Positions 1 to 8,933 of a DNA stretch of 24,753 nucleotides are shown here, piece after piece. The stretch is from Congzhengia sp045576635 (lineage in GTDB: Bacteria > Bacillota > Clostridia > UBA1381 > UBA9506): contig JAZNGT010000020.1 in assembly GCA_045576635.1 (NCBI GenBank), forward strand, positions 1 to 24,753. The letters run 5' to 3'. The translations under genes were made by a program, and so were the position numbers. Numbering within the stretch: the stretch's first letter is position 1; each line of letters opens with the position of its first letter. The notes beneath the pieces were generated by a model. The model worked only from the letters and a program-made list of their open reading frames with translations, did not search any database and had not been told where the DNA came from.

Positions 1-727
1 TATCTTCCACCAACGCAAACTCTGTCACAAAAAGATTTGTATTTTCACTTAAAGAAGATGCACTGGGTTCAAATGTTACATCATCCACATCAAAGTCAAA
101 AACATAACCATCTCCGCCACCATTATGCGACTTTGCGCTTGTATAAATATTATCATTGGTGCTGGTCTTTATCGGATATGCCTCAATCCATCTTATGGAT
201 GATATGGGTTTTCCGTTTCCTAATGTTTCTGGCCACACAAATTCAAGTGAGTAGTTGGTCCAACCATCTGCAGTTGTTGTGCCCTTTGTCAAAACTTGCG
301 AAAGCACACCTGTTCCCTCTGGACCATTGACATAAAACGCATATAGAAAACGTGTGTTGACACCTTCCATATCTACATTATATCTAACCCACAAACTTGC
401 ATGGTAGGTATCGCCTGCCACAGGTGCACCTTGCGGAATGATATTAAAACCACCATAGGGATTTGCGTATTCCACATTCAAGGAACCCTTTGTTCCGCCG
501 GCACCGCCCTCTGTCCAGGAGAGTTTGTTGTCGTTAAGGTTCGGGTCACTGTAGGTTATGTTAATAACGCCATTTTCGGTTAACTCTTCAATTCCATCTT
601 CAAAATTTAAATAGATATTAGAATAGTCGTTAAAGGGCGTTATCGTTGTATCTGCTGATACGGCGATTCCGCTAAACACTGATAAAACCAGTGCGAGAAC
701 CACTGTTAATGATAGAATTTTTTTCAA
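1..727 (-). CDS. Secreted CBM-like protein, N-terminal part (TTG start, runs off window)
   Basis: I translated this by hand: a TTG start at 727-725 opens 242 codons with no stop down to base 2. The start is supported by a strong AAGGAGG site (737-743) lying on the stop codon of the upstream gene at 742, so translation is probably coupled. Residues 1-25 are a signal peptide (MKKILSL, hydrophobic core, then GIAVSA before the first acidic residues). The rest is beta-rich and resembles the CBM_4_9-type jelly-roll modules at the N-termini of the next two genes. Shared features are an opening LNFEDG, a WTEGGAGGTKGSL patch like the GGANGTTGA and DGANNTKGA patches of the paralogues, an HASLWVRYN strand, and DFDVDDVTFEP near the end, like their ALDEVSM and YLDEISVV. 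It is the last visible gene of the surface operon. The C-terminal domains, possibly a beta-helix as in its neighbours, lie outside the window, so the catalytic role is unknown. Confidence 0.8.
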   Translation of the reverse strand, partial: MKKILSLTVVLALVLSVFSGIAVSADTTITPFNDYSNIYLNFEDGIEELTENGVINITYSDPNLNDNKLSWTEGGAGGTKGSLNVEYANPYGGFNIIPQGAPVAGDTYHASLWVRYNVDMEGVNTRFLYAFYVNGPEGTGVLSQVLTKGTTTADGWTNYSLEFVWPETLGNGKPISSIRWIEAYPIKTSTNDNIYTSAKSHNGGGDGYVFDFDVDDVTFEPSASSLSENTNLFVTEFALVED

Positions 728-741
728 CGGTTTCTACCTCC

Positions 742-3700
742 TTAATCTACCACTACATAAAATGTATGTTCGCCATAATCTTCAATTTTTCCACCAACAT
801 TTTTATAGTATGTGAGTGTAATCCATGCCATGCCTTCTTTTACGCCTTTCAGTGTTGTACCGGTGGCTGTTGCAATGGCAGGATTGCTGGATTTTGCAAT
901 CACTACATAATCAGAGAAGTCAACAAGCTTATCCTTTGTTGTTTCTGCTGTGTAATAAAGCGATTGTGTTTCTCCATCCTTCATGTTGTAACGAAGAGGT
1001 GTACGAAGCGTTTGCACGCCAAAGTCAAATCGGCTTTGGTATTTCTTTTCAATTCCGGATTCTTTTATAATTTGAAGTGCGTCGCTGTCCCAATTTGCAT
1101 CAGGATAAACATAGGGTGCTTCATAATCAATCTTATCGCTTGTTGTTGCATAAGTTGTTGTTTTATCGGTTGTACTGTAATTGTTTTCAATGATATTTTC
1201 CAGGTTGTCATCCTGCGCAAAATACCATCTCGGTGTTACCGGTGAAGAAGGAAGCGTATATTCAACGAAGTTTCGATATATCAAAGGATACTCGGACATA
1301 TCTACAACGTTTTCTGAAACTTTCCATCCTTTTGAACCATTATCTGTATAAATTGCCGCATAATCGTTTTTAATATCTTTGATATAGTTGCGGGAAATCA
1401 TATTCGGATTTTCTTTGTTTCCACCCGAAACACCCAAGGTGTAAATGCCGGCACCGTCATATATGCGCCAGTTCAGAAAATCGTGAACATAGTTCTTTTC
1501 AACCACAAGATTTGCAATCGGAGATTTTGTCTGATACTGATTCCAACCCCAACCGATATGAATACCGGTGTAAGAACCGTCGCAAAGTTCATTGTTGCGA
1601 ATGACTGTATTTTTCGGGTATCCTGCGGAAAGTGCTGCTGCCGATCTGTATTCCGTAGCAATTTTGTGAATATAGTTGTTTGCAATTACGTTATCGGTTA
1701 CGTGTTGTCCCTCGTTTTCAGGATGACGCGGATCCCAATTTGCGTAATCTCCGCTTGCTTCTACTTCACCTAACGCCAAAGCAGAACCTGCAATGTCGTA
1801 GAATTCGTTTCCTACAACCTCACAATTTTGCACTCCACCAAACATTTTAAGTGCCAGTGAGCCAATCTTGGAAAAATCGCAATTATCTACTGTAATGTTG
1901 TTTACATTAAGAAATTCCACTGCGCCATCCATTAATGTACCACCGTCAGGTCTTTCGTATGTTGCATTCTGTCCGTTTAAGGAAAAACGATTTGCAGTTG
2001 GATAATTCCAGGTTGTATATTCAAAATCAATGTTTTTAAAACCAATGTTTCTTACCGGATTATCATACGTACCACGCAACTCAACAAGTTTTTCCATATT
2101 GGGAATCACAACATCAATCGTTCCAATTGTTTCAAATGCTCTCGGTTTGTAGTACACCAAATTTTCATGCGTATCTAAATACCACTCACCCGCTTCATCT
2201 AAAAGCTCCAAAGCATTTTCTACATAAATAGGATCATCTAAAACAGGAGCACTAGCGTCTGTGAGAATATCATACCAATTTTTCTTGTTTCCTTCTTCTG
2301 TAAAGTTTAAAACTGTGCCATTTGAAGAATTGGTAATGGTATCTACTCTTAACATTCTATGTTTCCACTGCGCGTTGAAAACTACTTCAAGTTCATTAGG
2401 ATATTGATAATTTATAAACGCATCATCAACTTTAATACCCTGACTTGTAAAGTTTTCGTATTTTGTACCTTTGGATTTGGTCGCTCTGTCAAGATTATCC
2501 AATGTAATCGCATTTTCTGCACTTCTTGCTCTTGTTGCCTTAATGCCGTTTACATAAAGCTGACGGGCATTTGTTCCTGCCGGAACAGATGCTCTGTATA
2601 TACCGTTGTTTCCATAAGGTTCAAAAGCAGAACCGCTAACGTGCAAAGCACCGGAAATCTTTGCTTTTTCGCCAGAAAGTGACGTGTAAGTCACGTTTTT
2701 ATCCTGTGCATAATCACCGTTTGCAAAAAGAAGTGTTTCGTAATTATCAGGAATGTATTCTCCGGATTTTAAAATTACGTAAACATCTGTTGCATTGGTG
2801 TTTGCAAGTGTCTGTTTTACAGCTGTTTTTGCTTTTCCGATGGTTTTATATGGTGCATTAAAAGAACCATCTTCACTTGGAGCAGCACTGTTGCTGTCTA
2901 CATAAATGAACGCACCATCTTTTGTTTTTGTTAGTTCACAGTGTGATATTGCAGGAGCATTTCCGCTCTCAAACCACGCAAAAAACTTCGCTTTCACAGC
3001 GTCAGGAACGGTATTTACACTTGTCTGCCAAGACAGTTTTGTTCCGGGAGCAACTGTCTGCTGTGCCGTGTTAATTGCCAACAGTTCATCATCTTTTGAA
3101 TACAACGCTGTAATGGTCATTAACGTTTTTGTTGATGTTAAGCTTTCATAGGTTGCAGTCGCACTTAAAGCAGTTAAATCGTTTGTCCAGATGTACTGGT
3201 CTACCGTAAGCTTTACAGTATCCTGATAGTCATTTAATCCGTTTAAGTAGAGAGAATTTACTTGACTGTAATTCTGATAAGAATCGATACCAAACAAGTC
3301 TACTCTTACGGTTTCGTTATTGTAATTTGCATTAGATGGAATCCAGATGCTGGAAAGTGTTGTGGTGCCGGATGCAATACATTCATCACCATTATACGTT
3401 TCTTTTACAACTCTGTACACCACTTGACCTTTTGTTTGCTGATAATCCATCTGAATGGTTACACCGTCCTGATAGCCCAGTGCGCCATATGCATTGGCAG
3501 GAACTTCAAAGTTTGCACTACCAATTTGCTTCATGGAAACTTCATCTAACGCATAATTTGCAAGTTCTGTACCATTGCCTGCTCTCATAAAGAGTTTTGC
3601 TTCACAATTGTCAGAAACAACCTGATCTATACTGAAACGAATGGTAAATTTCTGCCATTCTTCACTTAATGTCTGGTTGCCTACATAATGATTGTTTAAA

Positions 3701-4650
3701 TTTACAGTCTTCACATCCTTATCCGTTTTGCTCGGGAATGTAAGATACGGATAAAGTTTTAAGCCCTTCGCAGTTTGATTCAGTGCTTTTGCCCAGAATG
3801 TCACTTCATATTCTTTAAAAAATTGTAAGGGAATGGTTTCTGCCACGTTAATGTCATACCACTCTTCCGTAATATTAACATCCACAGCGCCTGTTGTGCC
3901 ATTTGCGCCTCCGTTAATCCACGTAACCACTGCTTTTGTTGAATTTTCCCAGCCTGTAACACCTTTAAAGTCCGTGCCCTCGTCACCTGTTGACCATTCA
4001 GTGTCAAATGAGCCGTTGGGGATAAAATCATTTGTAGCAATTTGATTGTTAACGTATGGCACAATAAAGAAGTTGTCCATGCCATAAGAAAGGGTGCTGG
4101 ATGAAACTACGTTAGATATAACACCGTTACCAAGACGAAGCTCAATTGTTCCATCCGTGAGAACATCAACAAGCGAACCACCGGCATAACCTTTGCCATT
4201 TGGTGCGTAAGTTGCTGTAAGTTTTACCCATTTTCCTGCCTCAAAATCTTCTGTATGGCTTGCTGTAATCTGATTATATGCAGAAGAACCTGATGCCGTT
4301 TTTGTATAAATAACAAAACTGGCGTCTTGCGTTTTTGGGGCTTCGTTTAGGCGAACCCAAAGAGAAATATCGTAGGTATTTCCCGGAACAGCACGAAACG
4401 GAAAGGATATCGTGCCATAATCCATAGTTGTTGAAAATTCTAACGAGCCGGCACTTTCGCAACAAGTATTGCTGTTGGTCCAAGTTGCTGTGCTGCTCGG
4501 TGTAACTGTGCCCATAGATGAATCCCAGCCATCTTCAAAGTCAAGGGCTATATGTTGAGGAACAACTGTTGTTCCAGCTGCTGCCGCAGTTTGCGGCAGC
4601 AGGGATAACATGAGTGTAAGTACTAGAAAAATAGAGAAATATTTTTTCAT
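742..4650 (-). CDS. Secreted CBM / right-handed parallel beta-helix protein, probable polysaccharide-active enzyme
   Basis: 1302 aa. Residues 1-25 are a signal peptide ending TAAAA-G. Two jelly-roll CBM_4_9-like modules follow (about 30-197 and 205-377), then a beta-rich linker region with Ig-like repeats (about 380-570). A right-handed parallel beta-helix (about 580-1165) opens with a typical FIYVDSNSAAPSEDGSFNAP segment. It contains RQLYVNGIKATRAR (697-710), many N-x-I/F-turn repeats, a WGWNQY patch (1033-1038), YDGAGIY (1064-1070) and TDNGS (1102-1106). The last 90 residues look like a Big_2 fold (SSNPAIATATGTTLKGVKEG). Unlike the gene before it, there is no SLH module, so it is probably released or held by its CBMs. 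Asp1065 and Asp1103 lie on successive coils 38 residues apart and are conserved in the paralogue at 4704-8933, which makes them my candidate catalytic pair. The layout recalls beta-helix glycosidase families such as GH141 or GH120, but I cannot assign one. The ribosome binding site AGGAGTGA lies 4 bases before the ATG. Confidence 0.85.
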   Translation of the reverse strand: MKKYFSIFLVLTLMLSLLPQTAAAAGTTVVPQHIALDFEDGWDSSMGTVTPSSTATWTNSNTCCESAGSLEFSTTMDYGTISFPFRAVPGNTYDISLWVRLNEAPKTQDASFVIYTKTASGSSAYNQITASHTEDFEAGKWVKLTATYAPNGKGYAGGSLVDVLTDGTIELRLGNGVISNVVSSSTLSYGMDNFFIVPYVNNQIATNDFIPNGSFDTEWSTGDEGTDFKGVTGWENSTKAVVTWINGGANGTTGAVDVNITEEWYDINVAETIPLQFFKEYEVTFWAKALNQTAKGLKLYPYLTFPSKTDKDVKTVNLNNHYVGNQTLSEEWQKFTIRFSIDQVVSDNCEAKLFMRAGNGTELANYALDEVSMKQIGSANFEVPANAYGALGYQDGVTIQMDYQQTKGQVVYRVVKETYNGDECIASGTTTLSSIWIPSNANYNNETVRVDLFGIDSYQNYSQVNSLYLNGLNDYQDTVKLTVDQYIWTNDLTALSATATYESLTSTKTLMTITALYSKDDELLAINTAQQTVAPGTKLSWQTSVNTVPDAVKAKFFAWFESGNAPAISHCELTKTKDGAFIYVDSNSAAPSEDGSFNAPYKTIGKAKTAVKQTLANTNATDVYVILKSGEYIPDNYETLLFANGDYAQDKNVTYTSLSGEKAKISGALHVSGSAFEPYGNNGIYRASVPAGTNARQLYVNGIKATRARSAENAITLDNLDRATKSKGTKYENFTSQGIKVDDAFINYQYPNELEVVFNAQWKHRMLRVDTITNSSNGTVLNFTEEGNKKNWYDILTDASAPVLDDPIYVENALELLDEAGEWYLDTHENLVYYKPRAFETIGTIDVVIPNMEKLVELRGTYDNPVRNIGFKNIDFEYTTWNYPTANRFSLNGQNATYERPDGGTLMDGAVEFLNVNNITVDNCDFSKIGSLALKMFGGVQNCEVVGNEFYDIAGSALALGEVEASGDYANWDPRHPENEGQHVTDNVIANNYIHKIATEYRSAAALSAGYPKNTVIRNNELCDGSYTGIHIGWGWNQYQTKSPIANLVVEKNYVHDFLNWRIYDGAGIYTLGVSGGNKENPNMISRNYIKDIKNDYAAIYTDNGSKGWKVSENVVDMSEYPLIYRNFVEYTLPSSPVTPRWYFAQDDNLENIIENNYSTTDKTTTYATTSDKIDYEAPYVYPDANWDSDALQIIKESGIEKKYQSRFDFGVQTLRTPLRYNMKDGETQSLYYTAETTKDKLVDFSDYVVIAKSSNPAIATATGTTLKGVKEGMAWITLTYYKNVGGKIEDYGEHTFYVVVD

Positions 4651-4670
4651 AAGATCACTCCTAAATTCAA

Positions 4671-4701
4671 ATCATATTCGCTATATAATAGCGGATGTCA
4701 A
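4671..4701 (-). promoter_or_regulatory. Possible internal promoter upstream of the 1302-aa gene
   Basis: In the 53-bp gap between the two beta-helix genes the minus strand reads TTGACA (4701-4696), a 19-bp spacer, then TATGAT (4676-4671). The -35 is perfect and the -10 matches 5 of 6, but the spacer is longer than ideal. A 6-bp inverted repeat, CGCTAT-ata-ATAGCG (4679-4693), sits inside the spacer and could be an operator or a small mRNA hairpin. It is not followed by a T run, so it is not a terminator. A promoter here would let the last two genes be expressed separately from the SLH genes. Confidence 0.35.
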
Positions 4702-4703
4702 TA

Positions 4704-7700
4704 CTACTCTATTGTAATGCCACTGTATGGTTCTACAATAAATCTGCCTTTGTAAGCGTAAATACCGAAGTAACCCGGTTTTCCGCCTAAGTTTCCGTCA
4801 GCAGTATCTAAGAAATCGTAAATCGGCTTTCCGTTAATGATAAGAACAAGTCTTACGCCATTGTCTTCATCGAGTGCACCAACTGTGACACTAAACTTTT
4901 TACCATACTGGTACATGGCGTTACCGTCACCATTTAGGTTGGGATAACCAGGTCCACCAATAGGGGTGTATGACTGGTCACCAAAGATCATGGTACGATT
5001 ACCGCTATTAAATCTTTGAAGCTCAATATGATCTGTTTTAAAGCCCATGAGATACGTATCTGTCTTCGAGTAATCCAATGTAGGATCCTGTGCTCTCAGT
5101 GCTAACGACGGCCAGGAGTTCGGATTTTCAATTGTGAGATCGAAGCTCAAAAGCTGATCTCCCGGAATTTCTGTATAGTAACACGGCGTCGGGTAACTGA
5201 TATCAACACCGCCGGAAGCATTGGCTGTTGCGCCCGCTGTCCAGTTATCAGGACTTAATAATCCACTGCCGGGGGATGTGAATTTAATGTCAGTTCCTAA
5301 AAGATCAAGTGTATCAACTCTTGCATAAGATACAACTGATACGGGGTATGTTACTTCAAATACCTGACCAACAACAGTATAAACTGCATGAATGTTGGTT
5401 TTACCCATTTTAAGACCTTCTACACGACCGGTGTCAGAAATTCTTGCAATGGTAGGATCTTCAACTGTATAAACAACATGGTCAATCGGTGCAAAGTTAC
5501 CGCTTTCTGTCTTGCCTCGCGGTGAGAGTTCAGCACCTATACCCTGGAGTACATTGATTGCTGTCATAGAACTTACGACTTCTTTTACACGATCATCACA
5601 AACAATATCAATATAATCGCGTCTTATGATATCGCCATCCATATATTCAGCATATATGCAACAGTCACCATAGCCTGTTCCGGTAATAAGACCATTTTTG
5701 TCTACAACAGCAACGTTCTCATCTGTTGAATAGTAGGAGATCTCACTGTTGGGAATAGATACTTTATTGGTTCTGCGCATGTAACCTACTACATCCAGTT
5801 GAACTGTATCACCACTTCTGATGTAGTATCTTTCTAATTCGTTCTGGATTTTGATTCTCTGGATACTGTCCGGATATTTTGCTAAGTATGCTTCGGTTAA
5901 ACCTGCATTTTCGATAATATCCCAAGCCTCCGGTGTCCACTGACCCGGTTCACATACGATGGGTTCTTCGTGGATGTTCTTGTCGGGATGCGCTTCAATA
6001 TCGTTATTGATTGTCGCATAGTTATCATGCAGATAGTTGTTAATACTGTTATCGTTTACAAAATAACCATTTGGCTTTCTTGAACCATTACCTTTCAGTT
6101 TATGCACGGTAACATCGTTAAAATCTACTACGTTATCGTGAATTTCCCAATAGGTAGAACCGTTATCGGCATAAACACCGCAGTATGCGTTTCTTACGTT
6201 TTCAATGTAGTTATAGGCTGTTTCGTTATAATTTGTTTCGCTACCACCGGTTGCACCAAGGAGATAAATACCGGCGCCATCATAAATGTAGTTGTTCATT
6301 ACATCATGAACGTAGTTATAAAGTACTTTCATATTTCTTACGCCAGTACCAACATTTTCATACATTGCCCAACCGTAACCTGTTGTAATACCGGAGTAAC
6401 TGGTATTATACATTTCGTTGTAGGAAATTTCAGAATTTTTGAGCCAAGCTGTGTTAACACCAACAGAAGAACCGTACTCTAAACCAAAATCATGAATATA
6501 GTTGTTCTTAATTGTGTTGAATATTCTGAAGTTTTTATAATCTTTGGGATTTGTGTACTTGTTATATTGATCTCCACTGCTCTTATGGTCAGGGTTTTCT
6601 GTGTTTGGTACACCAAAGAAAACACCACTGCCGGAAATATCATAAATGTGATTTCCGGTTACATTACAATGCTGGAAAATTTCTCTGAAATCAATGGCTC
6701 CGCCACCAAGCTGAGAAATCTTACAATCTTCAAAATCGATATATGCTGCATCTGCAACAACAATCGCAGCATCATCCTTACCGCCGGTGAGTCTGCCGTC
6801 ACCCTTATAAAGATTCAGGTAGTTAGACTGATTATCACGATATGACGCAGGGTCTGTGGAAGGATACAACCATGTAAATTCTTTGATTTCTAAGTTTCTG
6901 AATTTTAAGTTGTGAATTTTATTGTCTGCCGAGTCACCTGTTATGGTCATACCGCGTTCACTTACAGGAATGGTTGCCACCATGGTTTTGGGATCTTCGT
7001 TCGCTCTCGGTTTATAATAAAGATAACCATCATTTTTGTTGACGTACCATTCACCGTCACCATCTAAAAATGCGTATGCATTTTCAATATATACAGGGAA
7101 CGTTGTCGGACAGTTCTGGGAATTAAGACCTGATTTCCATGAGGTAGTGTTCATCTGGAGCTTAACCATGCCGTCGTCTGTTTCTTTTACGCTTTTTACA
7201 TGCACACGAGGATTCGTCCACGATTCGAAATAAACAAGTTCCATATCCGTTTGATTTTCGCATTCGAGAAGCTCCCTGTTGGTACACAGATAATAGCCTT
7301 CGTTTTTATCCAAAGTAGCGTTTTTGAGCATTCCGGTTTCATCAATACACTGCTCTGTTCTTGCACGAATACCACGTACTCCGTTTACAAATACCTGTCT
7401 TGAATTTACTCCTACACCAACAAAAGTTTTGTAAATATTCTTCTCTGCATCATGCAATACAAAGTTTCTGTATTCTTTGCCTGATGTAATGGTTGCCATT
7501 TCGTCTCCGTAAGAGGTGTAAATGACGCTGTAACCATTTTCACCGGAGTCTTCAACGGTCCATTCAATCGCTTCATCTATAAAATGTCTTCCTTTAATAT
7601 AAACGTAGATATGGTTCTTCATATCGTCTAAGAAAGGACGAATCATTTTTCTTGCAGCATCAATTGTTGCAAGCGGTGCATCTACGGTACCTGTATTTTT

Positions 7701-8933
7701 ATCATTACCGTTATCTGCATCTACATATACTGCAAAGCGGCCTCCGATTTCTGCAATTCTGAAAATCATTGTTGCAGCTTCTGCTCTTGTAATATTGTTT
7801 GCAGGAGCAAAGTTTCCGTTCGGATAACCTTTAATGAGACCATAAGCAACCGCATCGTCTACTGCATTTTTCGCCCAGTCTGCTATGGATGAGGCATCTT
7901 TAAAGTTTGTTGCTGCGCCTTCCGGTTTCGCTGCGCGAAGAGCAGCCATCTTTGCAAGAATGGTAGCTGCTTCTTCTCTTGTAATGGCCTGATTCGGCTT
8001 AAATATTCCGCCAAATGTCATAACAGGACTGATAAAGTTTAAGTCTTTTGCATTCTGAACATCTCCTGCAAACCAGTCAGATGCTTTTACATCGTTATAT
8101 GCTTCCTTATATGCAGAAGTATCCAGGCGAAGAAGATTCATCGCCATCTTGACAAACTGTGCACGCGTTACGTTACTCTGAGGAGCAAATGTGCCGTCAC
8201 CCATACCTGCAATCAAGTTATTTGCTGCCAAAAGATTCACTGTGTTTTCTGCCCAATGTCCTTTGGTGTCTGCAAACGAAACTTCCTGTTCCGGCATGGG
8301 AGATGCAAATCCCGTGTCTGCCGGGATATAGTCTAGTGAAACACCTGCAGAATATGTATTCCAATCAAACTCACCATCGCCACGGGGTACAACGGAAATT
8401 TCATCTAAATAATAAGTTTTATCCGTATCACCTGCGCCACAACGAACATTAAACAATTTAATGTCGCTGACGTTCGCGTTTCCTGCTGCATCCTTACCGT
8501 CGCACACATAAGAACAGGTATATTTTTTCCAACCCGGTGTATATGTGTCTATTAAAATTGTTTCATCATGATATCCTGTAAGCATCGGAATGAATCTTAA
8601 AGAATCAGTGCCACTATCAATCTTTGCGTAAAAGGTAATATCATATGTTTCGCCCTCTATGTAAGGAACGGTAATGTATGCACAGCACCAAGCAGGAACG
8701 TCAAGTTTCATTGCGCCTTTGGTGTTATTTGCACCATCCTCAACATAGCTGAGTACTACACCTTCTTCAGGTGTAAAATTCAAAAGGTCTTCTCTGTTAT
8801 TAAAAGAACCCCAGGGGGTAATGCTGTTTGTTTCGAGGCCTGAATCGCCGGGATTTCTCTTTACTGCCAAAGCCTGTACGGAGGTTAGGCAAAGGGTCAG
8901 TGCTAAAAATAAGCACACAAGTCTTTTTTTCAT
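4704..8933 (-). CDS. Cell-wall-anchored CBM / SLH x3 / parallel beta-helix / Big_2 x2 / LamG-like protein
   Basis: 1409 aa. Signal peptide 1-23; CBM_4_9-like jelly roll about 30-185; three SLH repeats at about 219-270, 279-333 and 344-397, with FADTKGHWAENTV, GDGTFAPQSNVTRAQF and NGNFAPANNITRAEAATMIF patches. A parallel beta-helix covers about 401-975 (AVYVDADNGNDKNTGTVDAP, RQVFVNGVRGIRAR, YGWAMY, YDGAGIY at 884-890, ADNGS at 922-926). Two Big_2-like domains follow (about 1036-1112 and 1120-1200), then a C-terminal concanavalin/LamG-like sandwich (about 1205-1409, ending GYFGIYAYKG...). SLH repeats bind pyruvylated secondary wall polymer, so the enzyme should be displayed on the surface. The SLH triplet is between the CBM and the catalytic fold rather than at a terminus, which is unusual. 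Asp885 and Asp923 match the candidate catalytic pair of the next gene. The ATG overlaps the previous stop (TAATG), with AGGAGGTG at 8941-8948, so it is translationally coupled. Substrate unknown; a plant or microbial heteropolysaccharide is likely. Confidence 0.88.
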   Translation of the reverse strand: MKKRLVCLFLALTLCLTSVQALAVKRNPGDSGLETNSITPWGSFNNREDLLNFTPEEGVVLSYVEDGANNTKGAMKLDVPAWCCAYITVPYIEGETYDITFYAKIDSGTDSLRFIPMLTGYHDETILIDTYTPGWKKYTCSYVCDGKDAAGNANVSDIKLFNVRCGAGDTDKTYYLDEISVVPRGDGEFDWNTYSAGVSLDYIPADTGFASPMPEQEVSFADTKGHWAENTVNLLAANNLIAGMGDGTFAPQSNVTRAQFVKMAMNLLRLDTSAYKEAYNDVKASDWFAGDVQNAKDLNFISPVMTFGGIFKPNQAITREEAATILAKMAALRAAKPEGAATNFKDASSIADWAKNAVDDAVAYGLIKGYPNGNFAPANNITRAEAATMIFRIAEIGGRFAVYVDADNGNDKNTGTVDAPLATIDAARKMIRPFLDDMKNHIYVYIKGRHFIDEAIEWTVEDSGENGYSVIYTSYGDEMATITSGKEYRNFVLHDAEKNIYKTFVGVGVNSRQVFVNGVRGIRARTEQCIDETGMLKNATLDKNEGYYLCTNRELLECENQTDMELVYFESWTNPRVHVKSVKETDDGMVKLQMNTTSWKSGLNSQNCPTTFPVYIENAYAFLDGDGEWYVNKNDGYLYYKPRANEDPKTMVATIPVSERGMTITGDSADNKIHNLKFRNLEIKEFTWLYPSTDPASYRDNQSNYLNLYKGDGRLTGGKDDAAIVVADAAYIDFEDCKISQLGGGAIDFREIFQHCNVTGNHIYDISGSGVFFGVPNTENPDHKSSGDQYNKYTNPKDYKNFRIFNTIKNNYIHDFGLEYGSSVGVNTAWLKNSEISYNEMYNTSYSGITTGYGWAMYENVGTGVRNMKVLYNYVHDVMNNYIYDGAGIYLLGATGGSETNYNETAYNYIENVRNAYCGVYADNGSTYWEIHDNVVDFNDVTVHKLKGNGSRKPNGYFVNDNSINNYLHDNYATINNDIEAHPDKNIHEEPIVCEPGQWTPEAWDIIENAGLTEAYLAKYPDSIQRIKIQNELERYYIRSGDTVQLDVVGYMRRTNKVSIPNSEISYYSTDENVAVVDKNGLITGTGYGDCCIYAEYMDGDIIRRDYIDIVCDDRVKEVVSSMTAINVLQGIGAELSPRGKTESGNFAPIDHVVYTVEDPTIARISDTGRVEGLKMGKTNIHAVYTVVGQVFEVTYPVSVVSYARVDTLDLLGTDIKFTSPGSGLLSPDNWTAGATANASGGVDISYPTPCYYTEIPGDQLLSFDLTIENPNSWPSLALRAQDPTLDYSKTDTYLMGFKTDHIELQRFNSGNRTMIFGDQSYTPIGGPGYPNLNGDGNAMYQYGKKFSVTVGALDEDNGVRLVLIINGKPIYDFLDTADGNLGGKPGYFGIYAYKGRFIVEPYSGITIE

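Noticed and set aside
691..1245. Long plus-strand open frames opposite the surface operon (also 5.9-6.9 kb and 11.8-12.5 kb)
   Set aside because: They are antisense shadows: Cys/Phe/Ile-rich translations with no ribosome sites or recognisable domains, while the minus-strand frames encode clear secreted proteins.
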